Assembly (NCBI RefSeq): GCF_008932435.1
Contig: NZ_WBWE01000003.1
Coordinates: 62,001 to 126,000 of the forward strand
DNA: 64,000 nt
Reading direction: 5' to 3'
From: Brucella pseudintermedia
GTDB taxonomy: Bacteria; Pseudomonadota; Alphaproteobacteria; Rhizobiales; Rhizobiaceae
Below are positions 9,791-16,847 of the stretch, one piece after another (the stretch's first letter is position 1; every line of letters starts with the position of its first letter). The notes beneath the pieces were generated by a model, which saw only the letters and a list, made by a program, of their open reading frames with translations, was not told the DNA's origin and did no database searches. The position numbers and the translations under genes are program-made.

Positions 9791-11202
9791 TGGCGCCGAG
9801 AAAACTTTATATCGGAAGAAAGATACGTGAAATCCGGGAGCAGCATCGCGCGACACAGTCGGGCTTTGCGGAGCGGCTTGGTATTTCAACAAGTTATCTT
9901 AACCAGATTGAGAATAACCAGCGGCCTGTTTCGGCAGCTGTTTTGTTGGCGCTAGCCGAAAATTACCAGATCGACATTGGCGCCATTTCGCTGGGAGATG
10001 ATGACCGTTTGCTGTCTGCGGTTTCCGAAGCTCTGGCCGATCCGGTCTTCGACAATTATAAACCGAACTTGCAAGAGCTGAAGTTGATCACGCAAAACGC
10101 CCCGGGGCTGGCACATGCGCTGATCGCCTGTCATCAGGCTTACCGCCGCAACAGTGAACAGCTTGCAAGCCTCGATAACCAGTTGGGTCGTGCTCCATCG
10201 GCTGCCGAGCCTGCACCTTATGAAGAAGTCCGCGACTTTTTCCATTTCATCGACAATTATGTGCATGAGATTGATATTGCGGCGGAAAAGCTTGCGGGCG
10301 AACTGAGCATTCCGGGGCGAGACATCGGTGTGGCCTTGCCGCAATATATGGGGGAGCGGCATCGGGTGCATATTGCGCGGGCCGGACCGGAAGAAGCGCT
10401 TCTGCGGCGGTTCGATCCTGCGGCGCGAGTCCTTTATCTCAATCCCTATTCGCCGACTTCCACCCGCAATTTCCAGATAGCGTTCCAGATCGCCGAACTG
10501 GAAATGGAAGAGCTTGTAAGCACGATCGCAAGGCGGGCGGATTTTCGCTCCGCAGAGGCGGTCGAAATTTGCAAGATCGGCTTGCGCAATTATTTCGCCG
10601 GGGCGCTCATTCTGCCCTATCAAACCTTTCTGTCAGCGGCAAAGGAACTGCGCCACGACCTGGAACTGCTGGCATCACGGTTCGGGGCCAGTCTGGAACA
10701 GGTCGCGCATCGTCTGAGCACGTTGCAGCGCTCCGGCCAGCGGGGCGTGCCGGTGTTTTTTGCCCGCATAGACCGTGCCGGGAATATCACGAAGCGGCAT
10801 AGCGCAGCCAAGCTGCAGTTTGCCCGCTATGGTGCTGCATGCCCGCTTTGGAATGTGCATCAGGCGTTTGAAACGCCGGGGCGGATCATTCGCCAACTGG
10901 CTGAAACGCCGGATGGCGCACGCTACCTTTGCATTGCGACAGAACTGACCAAGAGTGAAGGGGGCTTCAACGCGCCACAGCGCCGCTATGCCATCGCTCT
11001 CGGCTGCGAGGTGGCCTATGCGCAGGATTTTGTCTATGCGGATGGTCTCGATATAGCGGCGCGTTCTGCCTTCGATCCGATCGGTGTTTCATGCCGCATT
11101 TGTGAACGTGCTGAATGTGTGCAGCGCGCCGTTCCACCGCTTAAAAGCAGATTGGCGGTCGATCACGACCGCCGCGGAATTCTGCCTTATCGGTTGTTGT
11201 AA
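9790..11202 (+). CDS. pccR: short-chain fatty acyl-CoA regulator (ScfR/PccR family)
   Basis: A 470-residue transcription factor. Residues 7-60 form an Xre-type helix-turn-helix with the family hallmark ISTSYLNQIENNQRPVS. The middle is an IrrE/DUF955-like domain that lacks the HExxH protease motif (FQIAELEMEEL at that place). The C-terminal DUF2083 region ends with GVSCRICERAECVQRA, a conserved three-cysteine cluster. In this family the protein senses short-chain acyl-CoA and controls propionate or acetate assimilation genes. Divergence from pccB supports control of the pccB-pccA-scpA operon. The ATG at 9790 fits the family start but has no Shine-Dalgarno, because the operator occupies that place. 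Its stop abuts the convergent DUF924 gene with no intergenic base. Confidence 0.85.
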   Translation: MAPRKLYIGRKIREIREQHRATQSGFAERLGISTSYLNQIENNQRPVSAAVLLALAENYQIDIGAISLGDDDRLLSAVSEALADPVFDNYKPNLQELKLITQNAPGLAHALIACHQAYRRNSEQLASLDNQLGRAPSAAEPAPYEEVRDFFHFIDNYVHEIDIAAEKLAGELSIPGRDIGVALPQYMGERHRVHIARAGPEEALLRRFDPAARVLYLNPYSPTSTRNFQIAFQIAELEMEELVSTIARRADFRSAEAVEICKIGLRNYFAGALILPYQTFLSAAKELRHDLELLASRFGASLEQVAHRLSTLQRSGQRGVPVFFARIDRAGNITKRHSAAKLQFARYGAACPLWNVHQAFETPGRIIRQLAETPDGARYLCIATELTKSEGGFNAPQRRYAIALGCEVAYAQDFVYADGLDIAARSAFDPIGVSCRICERAECVQRAVPPLKSRLAVDHDRRGILPYRLL

Positions 11203-11745
11203 TCAGAAGCCAGCATGTTCCTTGAGGAATTCCGCCTCTTCGTGGGTCGTGTCGCGCCCCAGCACCTTGTTGCGATGCGGGAAGCGCCCGAAGCGTTCAA
11301 TGATATCATGATGCTGGCGGGCAAAGCCGAGCGAAAACTCGTCGCCAAGCTTTTCATAAAGGTCGACACAGCGCTTCTGGTCGCCCAGATGTTCGCTATG
11401 CATGAACGGAAGATAGAAGAACTGGCGCTGGTCGGGCGACAGCTTCCGGTCGAAATCATGATCGAGCGCCTGTGCCGCTACGTCTCGAGCCAGCCCGTCG
11501 CTTTCGAAAGAGCGAGGTGAGCCGCGGAACATATTGCGCGGAAACTGGTCGAACAGAATGGTAAGCGCCAGAGCGCTTTCTGGTTGCTGTTTCCACCGCT
11601 CCAGCTTGTCGGCACGCGCATCTTCATAGGCTGCTAGAAACTTCTCACGAATTTCGGCGTCTATCTCGTCAATTTTGCTAAACCAGTTTTCCCGCATCCG
11701 GGGCGAAAACCAGAAATCGAGAACATCCTTGGGTTCGATAGCCAT
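11203..11745 (-). CDS. DUF924 family protein
   Basis: A 180-residue all-helical protein of the DUF924 family. The N-terminal VLDFWFS and the central ILFDQFPRNMFRGSPRSFESD and YLPFMHSEHLGDQKRCVDLYEKL are the family signatures. These proteins are predicted to be TPR-like and have no established function. AGGAGG stands 8 bases before the ATG on the minus strand. It is convergent with the PccR gene, with which it shares no spacer at all. Confidence 0.85.
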   Translation of the reverse strand: MAIEPKDVLDFWFSPRMRENWFSKIDEIDAEIREKFLAAYEDARADKLERWKQQPESALALTILFDQFPRNMFRGSPRSFESDGLARDVAAQALDHDFDRKLSPDQRQFFYLPFMHSEHLGDQKRCVDLYEKLGDEFSLGFARQHHDIIERFGRFPHRNKVLGRDTTHEEAEFLKEHAGF

Positions 11746-11766
11746 AACAGGCCTCCTCTCTGGCTT

Positions 11767-11940
11767 TTATTGTGTTGGCTGGCTTGCACCTTCCTGCTGC
11801 GGGCAGGGCGGTTCGCCCTTGAAATTGCGCGACATGCAGGCGAATCGATCAAAACTCTTGCCGGTGTCCATCGCAGCCTTGCCGGCTCCCCCGCATCCGG
11901 CAAGAACCGCCAGAGAAATCAGGATGGCGAAGTTTTTCAT
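11767..11940 (-). CDS. small lipoprotein (57 residues)
   Basis: A 57-residue lipoprotein. The N-terminus MKNFAILISLAVLAGC is a type II signal peptide with lipobox LAGC, so the mature protein would begin at Cys16 and be only about 42 residues. The mature part has two further cysteines (FACMSRNFKGEPPC), suitable for a disulfide. AGGA stands 4-7 bases before the ATG. I do not recognise a family. It sits between queF and the DUF924 gene, both on the same strand. Confidence 0.65.
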   Translation of the reverse strand: MKNFAILISLAVLAGCGGAGKAAMDTGKSFDRFACMSRNFKGEPPCPQQEGASQPTQ

Positions 11941-12038
11941 GGAGGTCCTTTCATGCGGCTTGCATAGGTTTTCAGGAGCCACGTTGCCAGCTTCTATAAT
12001 AGGGACGGCGACCCTCGGCGGCAACCGATACAGGCCGA

Positions 12039-12506
12039 TCAACCTCTGCCGCGATAGTTGGGTACGCCCTGTTCCGGTATCCAGACATTCTGCGGCGCTG
12101 CTCCGGTCTGGAAGAAGACGTCGATTGGAATGCCGCCGCGTGGATACCAGTAGCCGCCAATCCTGAGCCATTCCGGCTCCAGCAACTCGACAAGACGCTT
12201 GCCGATGGTCACGGTGCAATCTTCGTGGAACGCGCCGTGATTGCGGAAGGAAAACAGGAACAGTTTCAGGGATTTGCTTTCTACCAGCCACTGTCCGGGA
12301 ACATAGTCGATCACCAGATGTGCAAAATCGGGCTGACCTGTCATCGGGCAAAGCGAAGTGAATTCGGGCGCGGTGAAGCGGACGCAATAAGGCGTTCCTG
12401 CTTGCGGATTTGCAACCCGTTCGAGGATGGCGTCTTCCGGCCTTTGCGGCACAGAAGCATTGGAGCCGAGCTGTTTGAGGTCGGAATATATGGTCTTTTC
12501 AGACAT
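12039..12506 (-). CDS. queF: NADPH-dependent 7-cyano-7-deazaguanine reductase QueF
   Basis: A 155-residue type I (unimodular) QueF. It reduces the nitrile preQ0 to the amine preQ1 in queuosine biosynthesis, the only known biological nitrile reduction. The nucleophile Cys53 lies in [12 protein letters not shown] with Asp60 as general acid, and the QueF signature [16 protein letters not shown] starts at Glu76, followed by FHE at 93-95. The start at 12506 has a weak AAAGG upstream, which lies inside a hairpin. A preQ1-I aptamer is found 56-87 bases upstream, so expression is probably turned down by its own product. Confidence 0.95.
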   Translation of the reverse strand: MSEKTIYSDLKQLGSNASVPQRPEDAILERVANPQAGTPYCVRFTAPEFTSLCPMTGQPDFAHLVIDYVPGQWLVESKSLKLFLFSFRNHGAFHEDCTVTIGKRLVELLEPEWLRIGGYWYPRGGIPIDVFFQTGAAPQNVWIPEQGVPNYRGRG

Positions 12507-12508
12507 TT

Positions 12509-12532
12509 ACGTGCCTTTGTTTCAAGCCACGT
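12509..12532 (-). promoter_or_regulatory. Shine-Dalgarno sequestering hairpin of queF
   Basis: On the minus strand ACGTG/CACGT pair over 5 bp, then a G-G mismatch and CTT/AAG, with a GAAACA loop. The stem contains the queF ribosome site AAAGG, two bases before the ATG. This is a plausible expression platform for the upstream preQ1 aptamer. The pairing is seen in the sequence; the switching role is inferred. Confidence 0.5.
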
Positions 12533-12561
12533 CGCAGTCGTGCAGCGCATGACAGCGCTTG

Positions 12562-12593
12562 TCCTTGTTTTGACCGGGTAGGCTGCGACCGGT
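12562..12593 (-). ncRNA. preQ1-I riboswitch aptamer
   Basis: Reading the minus strand from 12593, the stem ACCGG/CCGGT encloses the loop TCGCAGCCTAC, and is followed by the A-rich tail CAAAACAAGGA. This matches the class I preQ1 aptamer: P1 stem, TCGCAG loop, then ACAAAACAAGG tail, whose AGG can pair with CCT in the loop to form the P2 pseudoknot. The aptamer sits directly upstream of queF, a preQ1 biosynthesis gene. The loop heptamer GTCGCAG (12583-12589) is exactly complementary to CTGCGAC at 12531-12537, just before the queF hairpin. Confidence 0.85.
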
Positions 12594-12647
12594 GGCAGAT
12601 TGCCAATGGCACGGAGCTATCAGACCGGAATAGTTCCGTAAAGAGTA

Positions 12648-12678
12648 CAAACAAAAGCCCGCGCAGAAGAGCGCGGGC
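12648..12678 (-). terminator. intrinsic terminator of the DUF883 gene
   Basis: On the minus strand an 8-bp perfect GC stem GCCCGCGC/GCGCGGGC with a 6-base loop is followed by TTTTGTTTG. It lies 25 bases after the DUF883 stop and before the preQ1 aptamer, so queF has its own transcription unit. Confidence 0.8.
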
Positions 12679-12702
12679 ACATATATCGAATAATTCTCGG
12701 GG

Positions 12703-13020
12703 TTACCGTCTATCGGAAATGGCGCAACCGATCGCGATCCCCACGAGGATGCCGATAATGCCGGCGGTTCCGAAGAGCGTTGTAGCCGTACCCGGATTCT
12801 CACGAACCGTTTCGGCTACCACCTGACCGCGTTCGCGCACCGCTTGCGCCGCGTTACGGAAACGACCGGATGCATCATCCAGAGCATCCTCCGCACGTTC
12901 CCTCAAGTCACCGGATTGGGACGCCAGTGATTTTGAAAGACGTTTCAGTTCACTGCGCATGTCGGCGATCTGCTTTTCGAGAGCCTGCTGGATGTCGTTG
13001 GTGATCTTTTCGTCAGCCAT
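12703..13020 (-). CDS. DUF883 / YqjD-ElaB-like membrane-anchored protein
   Basis: A 105-residue protein with a long amphipathic, coiled-coil-like helix (residues 5-70: KQIADMRSELKRLSKSLA and following) and one C-terminal membrane segment GTAGIIGILVGIAIGCAI, ending in a short basic tail. This is the architecture of the DUF883/YqjD/ElaB group, C-tail-anchored inner-membrane proteins that in E. coli associate with ribosomes in stationary phase. That role is not shown here. GGAGAC stands 6 bases before the ATG. A strong terminator follows the gene. Confidence 0.75.
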   Translation of the reverse strand: MADEKITNDIQQALEKQIADMRSELKRLSKSLASQSGDLRERAEDALDDASGRFRNAAQAVRERGQVVAETVRENPGTATTLFGTAGIIGILVGIAIGCAISDRR

Positions 13021-13170
13021 TTGAAGTCTCCGTTGCGTTTATGACGGTACAACGAGCAAAGATGGGTTCGGTTCCATGCGGCGCCTGCGGTTAACAAATA
13101 TGGTAAACCGCTCGTAAACCATTTTAACTTAGTCTTTTCGAATACAAGAACGATCTGGAGCGGGGCCAGA

Positions 13171-14298
13171 ATGTATATCGAAAAAGATGCGCTTGCGGGG
13201 TGTTGTGAACCGGTAGCCGCGCGTGTTGTCCGTGCGGCGCATTTGGCCAGACAATGCGTCGACCAGAACCTGCCCGACCACCTGCGCGCGCAGGCAGAAG
13301 CGACTTTGACGCTTTTGCTTGATGATCCTTCTCCGAAAGTTCGTGTGGCGATGGCAGACGTGCTCTCCACCAGTGTGCATTCGCCCCTGCATATTGTAAC
13401 GGCGCTTGCCGCCGATCAGCCGGATGTTGCCGGGTATATTCTTGCGCGCTCGACGCTTCTCAGTGACGCAGATCTGGTTGATCGTGTGGCCTATGGTGCG
13501 CCGACAATGCAAGTTCTGATTGCCGCGCGGCCTCATGTTTCATTCGCGGTTTCGGCAGCAATCGCCGAAGTTGGAAGTAATGAGGCGGTTGCTGAAATGC
13601 TCGCTAACAGCTGCGCTCGGATCACTTCCGTTTCATTCCGCCGCATATGCGAACGCTGTGGTCATGACGCCCTGGTGCGCGAGGCTTTGCTGTCTCATCC
13701 GCATCTTCCGGCGGAATGCCGTCACCTTCTAGCTGTGAAGGTGGGGGAGGTTCTGCAATCCCTTCCGTTGGTGAAGATGCTGTTGGGCGCACGTCGCGCA
13801 GATAAAGTCGTGGGAGATGCAACCGTTCGCGCATCGATGCATCTGGCGGAAACCTGTTCGCAGGAAGAACTCCCCGCGCTGGTCGAGCATCTGCGTTTGC
13901 GCGGAGAGATTACAACCAGCTTTGTCATTCGTGCCGTTGCAGGCGGACGCATAGATTTTTTCGCGAGCTTGCTGGTAGCGCTTTCCGATCTCGATGACGC
14001 GCGGATTTGTGCGATTATTTCCCGAGGCCGTCCCGCGGCTCTTGCTGCCCTGTTGCGCTCTGCCGGATTGAGCGATGCCACGCACGCCCCTTTGATTGTC
14101 GCCATTGAGGCGTGGCGAGCCGTTGCCGCCGGGCGGAAGCGGATGGGGGCCGCGGAAATATCAGCCCTTATGTGCGAGGCCACACGCGCCAACCGATACG
14201 CCGCCGCCAATGACGATCTGGCGGCACTTCTGCGTTCCATCCATCTGGAATTTATGCGTGAGTCCGCGCGGGACAGGCTGGAGGCTATTTCCGCCTGA
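13171..14298 (+). CDS. DUF2336 domain protein
   Basis: A 375-residue soluble, helical-repeat protein. Residues 40-290 show HEAT-like alpha-alpha repeats, for example LLDDPSPKVRVAMADVLS, LTALAADQPDVAGYILAR-type units and RPHVSFAVSAAIAEVG. This is the DUF2336 pattern, common in alphaproteobacteria and without an assigned function. GGAGCGGGG precedes the ATG. The upstream region (13080-13140) is AT-rich with TTAACAAATATGGTAAACC. Its stop abuts the convergent VanZ-like gene with no spacer. Confidence 0.75.
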   Translation: MYIEKDALAGCCEPVAARVVRAAHLARQCVDQNLPDHLRAQAEATLTLLLDDPSPKVRVAMADVLSTSVHSPLHIVTALAADQPDVAGYILARSTLLSDADLVDRVAYGAPTMQVLIAARPHVSFAVSAAIAEVGSNEAVAEMLANSCARITSVSFRRICERCGHDALVREALLSHPHLPAECRHLLAVKVGEVLQSLPLVKMLLGARRADKVVGDATVRASMHLAETCSQEELPALVEHLRLRGEITTSFVIRAVAGGRIDFFASLLVALSDLDDARICAIISRGRPAALAALLRSAGLSDATHAPLIVAIEAWRAVAAGRKRMGAAEISALMCEATRANRYAAANDDLAALLRSIHLEFMRESARDRLEAISA

Positions 14299-14646
14299 TC
14301 AGGCTTTCTGCCGAAAGGGGCGGACGAGGCTGAGGCCATAGCCAACGGCAATGCCGAAGACGGCTCCAGCCGCCTTGAAAACGAAATCTACGAATTCCCC
14401 ATGCCGCCCGGGCGCAAGACGTTGCATGAGTTCAAAAACCGCAGCGCAGCCGACGGTTAGCAAAAGCACGCCCATCCAGCGGCGTGGATATGCCAGCGCA
14501 AACAAGGCGCCTACCAGAAAGAACGCTCCAAACCGTTCGAGATCGACAGGTTCGCCGGTGACGGGCCGAAATTTTATCGGGCTGATCGTAACCGCGAGAA
14601 TCGCCAGAAGTATCGTCCAGGCGCCGATGCGCAAAAATCGCTTCAT
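14299..14646 (-). CDS. VanZ-like membrane protein
   Basis: A 115-residue protein with four predicted membrane segments. The family core is visible: LERFGAFFLVGALFALAY, then FELMQRLAPGRHGEFVDFVFKAAGAVFGI, which is the E-x-Q...D-x-x-x-N/K pattern of VanZ-like proteins. VanZ relatives confer low-level teicoplanin resistance in enterococci, but chromosomal homologues like this have no known function. It is followed 5' by a small hypothetical gene on the same strand, 11 bases away. Confidence 0.75.
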   Translation of the reverse strand: MKRFLRIGAWTILLAILAVTISPIKFRPVTGEPVDLERFGAFFLVGALFALAYPRRWMGVLLLTVGCAAVFELMQRLAPGRHGEFVDFVFKAAGAVFGIAVGYGLSLVRPFRQKA

Positions 14647-14657
14647 GAAGAGCGCCC

Positions 14658-15023
14658 TTATTCATCCGAGTAATCGCCGGGTGGCTCGTCCTGTTTCGGG
14701 TCGCCACACCGTTGGTACATTCGGTCGGTTATTGATGTTTTCAGTGCGTTACCGAACGGTAACTCATAATGCGAAATGACGTCGACGCCCATACACCATT
14801 TAACGTCATGAGGCGACAGGCCATAATTGGTTTCGAGAAAACCCAGTGCGTAATTCATGCCCTCGTCGCATTGGTCGGTCTTGCAGAAATTACCATCCTT
14901 GGCGAGCTGACGAATCGAACCCTCACCAATCTTGACCACGATCGGTTCGATGGCAAAGGGGCTTGCGCCTATCACGGCGATGACGACAAGTCCGATCAAA
15001 GTCAATTTTATAGAGCGCCGCAT
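14658..15023 (-). CDS. hypothetical exported or membrane-anchored protein
   Basis: A 121-residue protein with an N-terminal hydrophobic segment (LTLIGLVVIAVIGASPFA) that could be an anchor or an uncleaved signal, followed by a periplasmic domain with four cysteines (FCKTDQC, KWCMG, QRCGD). The cysteine pairs would fit disulfides. I do not recognise a family. It probably forms a unit with the VanZ-like gene downstream. The ribosome site is weak. Confidence 0.55.
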   Translation of the reverse strand: MRRSIKLTLIGLVVIAVIGASPFAIEPIVVKIGEGSIRQLAKDGNFCKTDQCDEGMNYALGFLETNYGLSPHDVKWCMGVDVISHYELPFGNALKTSITDRMYQRCGDPKQDEPPGDYSDE

Positions 15024-15325
15024 GAATCGCCGTTAGTAGCTGGTTTCCGCCAGTTCATAACGCATGAGCGGCAATATGATGGCAAGCGGGAAAGCTATAG
15101 AACCAACGCAATTCTGGGATTCTACGAGAATCCTGGTCCAAGCCGCGCTCAAAGCCCCGGACGATGCATCGCAGCGATTATTCCGACTTTCGACCAAATT
15201 ACAGCTAGCCATATTTTAGTTTACATCGGTTTCATGTTGACTTTTACGTAAATGCGGGAGCACAACTTGAACTGTGAATCCAATTTGGTTGGAGCCTGGT
15301 CCGCTTGGTATAAGGCAGAAATGTT
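15024..15325. other. intergenic region between divergent genes, 302 bases
   Basis: This spacer separates the minus-strand hypothetical gene from the plus-strand merR gene. It is AT-richer than its flanks. The only clear structure is the palindromic box at 15237-15252. No convincing coding frame, RNA gene or terminator was seen. Confidence 0.5.
15237..15252 (+). promoter_or_regulatory. LiuR-like operator box upstream of merR
   Basis: TTGACTTTTACGTAAA contains the perfect 10-bp palindrome TTTACGTAAA and a TTGACT that could serve as a -35 element. It resembles the boxes bound by LiuR-type MerR regulators of branched-chain and fatty acid catabolism. It lies 74 bases before the merR start. A good -10 at the expected distance was not found. 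Confidence 0.45.
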
Positions 15326-15715
15326 TTGGTGCGCGAATATTATACGATCACGGAGCTGACGCGCGAGTTCGGTATTTCAACCCGTACTCTGCGTTTCTAC
15401 GAAGACGAAGGCTTGATCGCTCCTGTAAGACGCGGTCGCACGCGATTGTTCCGTCCGGCCGATCGCCATCTGGTAAAGCAGATCCTGCGCGGCAAGCGGC
15501 TCGGTTTTTCCATCGCGGAAATCCACGAGATCATCCAGATGTACCGTGAGCCTCCCGGCGAAACAGGGCAGTTGAAGCTGCTCATGAAGCGCGTCGAGGA
15601 AAAACGCGCCGATCTTCGGCAGAAGCGGCGAGACATTGAGGAAACACTGGGTGAACTCGACCAGATCGAAGAGTCCTGCATTGAGCGTCTCGCCGAACTG
15701 GGCGTCAATACCTGA
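15326..15715 (+). CDS. MerR family regulator (LiuR-like)
   Basis: A 129-residue MerR-family DNA-binding protein. Residues 5-75 form the winged helix-turn-helix (YTITELTREFGISTRTLRFY and the wing RRGRTRLFRPADRHLV), followed by a long dimerisation helix with DIEETLGELDQIEES. There is no metal-binding cysteine signature; the C-terminus has one cysteine. The closest group by pattern is LiuR, which controls leucine/isovalerate or acyl-CoA catabolism, but no liu genes adjoin it here. The start is TTG 15326 or GTG 15329; AAGG is 10 or 13 bases upstream. It converges on the DUF1624 gene. Confidence 0.8.
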   Translation: MVREYYTITELTREFGISTRTLRFYEDEGLIAPVRRGRTRLFRPADRHLVKQILRGKRLGFSIAEIHEIIQMYREPPGETGQLKLLMKRVEEKRADLRQKRRDIEETLGELDQIEESCIERLAELGVNT

Positions 15716-15720
15716 CTGTT

Positions 15721-16701
15721 CTACTGAACGTCGGGCACCGGCGAACACATTTGTGCGATGCCCTGAACCGTGCTGTTGTTTTCCTGATCGATCTTGCCGG
15801 TGAAGACATCATCGAACAGTTTTGCCTTGTCCAGTTCCGTCACAACGCAGCCGCAAAACTGCTGACATAGCTGTTCGCTGCCATTTTGCAGACATGCAGC
15901 CACGCAGGATTGCGTGAAGGCTTCTCGCGGTGTCGGCTGTGTGGAGGGTATCAGTTGTGCGAATACATACACCGTCGCGATCAGCACCGGCTGATGAATG
16001 AGATAGAAGGCCAGGCTATGTCTGCCTATGAAGGTCAGCGGCTTTTCGAGAAATTGCGGCTCGATGCCGCCAGCCAACAGCTGTAGCCAGCCGAAGCGCT
16101 GGAAAACTCGTGCGGCAGCAATTCCAACTAGGACTGCGCCGAACCATGGAAACAGCGGTACATAATCGTTGGAACGCAGTGTTACGGTCGAAAGCCCCAC
16201 CCAACCCAACGCTGGATGATTGAAAATATCGGCCCGGGCAAAAAGCGGAGCGCTGATCACGAATAGCGCGACGAGCAGGGTTGCAATGGCTGGCAGGCGC
16301 AGAAACAGAAGACCGAGCACGCTTGCCAGCGCGATCTGGTGCAGGATGCCAAAGAAAATGAAGCTGTCCGGGGAGATGTACCACGTGACGGCTGAAATAG
16401 CCGCCGCCGCGGCAACGATCTGAGCCAGCCGTTTCGCCATCGGCTTCCAGCGGATTCCGTTGCCATGCGCCAGAACAAGGCTGAAGCCGACCAGAAACAG
16501 GAAACTTGACGCGATACAGCGTGCGAAAAGTTTCCAGCCGCCGTGAGCGGTTGTGGCCGGCGCCATATAGCCGAAAAACTCGAGGTCCCAGCCAAAATGA
16601 TAGATCGCCATGGCGATCAGCGCAATTCCGCGCGCAATGTCGATGCGCCCAAGGCGAATGCGGGGCGACGGCGCGGTATCCTGGTGGGCGATGTTCGACA
16701 T
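15721..16701 (-). CDS. DUF1624 membrane protein (heparan-alpha-glucosaminide N-acetyltransferase-like) with Cys-rich tail
   Basis: A 326-residue polytopic inner-membrane protein with about eight membrane segments. The DUF1624 signatures are RLGRIDIARGIALIAMAIYHFGWDL near the N-terminus, FGILHQIALAS in the middle and FIGRHSLAFYLIHQPVL near the end, whose histidines are the candidate acyl-transfer residues. Beyond the last segment comes a 65-residue tail with six cysteines (SCVAAC, LCQQFCGC, QMCS), rather like a small disulfide-bonded domain. Acyl transfer to a cell-surface sugar is a family-level guess. AAGGAACC stands directly before the ATG at 16701; an upstream in-frame start is less supported. 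Confidence 0.75.
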   Translation of the reverse strand: MSNIAHQDTAPSPRIRLGRIDIARGIALIAMAIYHFGWDLEFFGYMAPATTAHGGWKLFARCIASSFLFLVGFSLVLAHGNGIRWKPMAKRLAQIVAAAAAISAVTWYISPDSFIFFGILHQIALASVLGLLFLRLPAIATLLVALFVISAPLFARADIFNHPALGWVGLSTVTLRSNDYVPLFPWFGAVLVGIAAARVFQRFGWLQLLAGGIEPQFLEKPLTFIGRHSLAFYLIHQPVLIATVYVFAQLIPSTQPTPREAFTQSCVAACLQNGSEQLCQQFCGCVVTELDKAKLFDDVFTGKIDQENNSTVQGIAQMCSPVPDVQ

Positions 16702-16847
16702 GGTTCCTTCTGGCTGGATAGCAAAGTCCGGCGTTTTTGATTCCCGGTAAATCTCTAACACAGCCATCTGCAACTCTATAGTATGCCGGAGCACACGGAT
16801 TCGTGCTGGCATTGGCGCAGGTAAATGGCGGATATTGGAGAGTTTGG

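Noticed and set aside
13080-13140. TTAACAAATATGGTAAACC as a CtrA site before the DUF2336 gene
   Set aside because: The spacing does not match TTAA-N7-TTAA; I would not call it without a matrix search.
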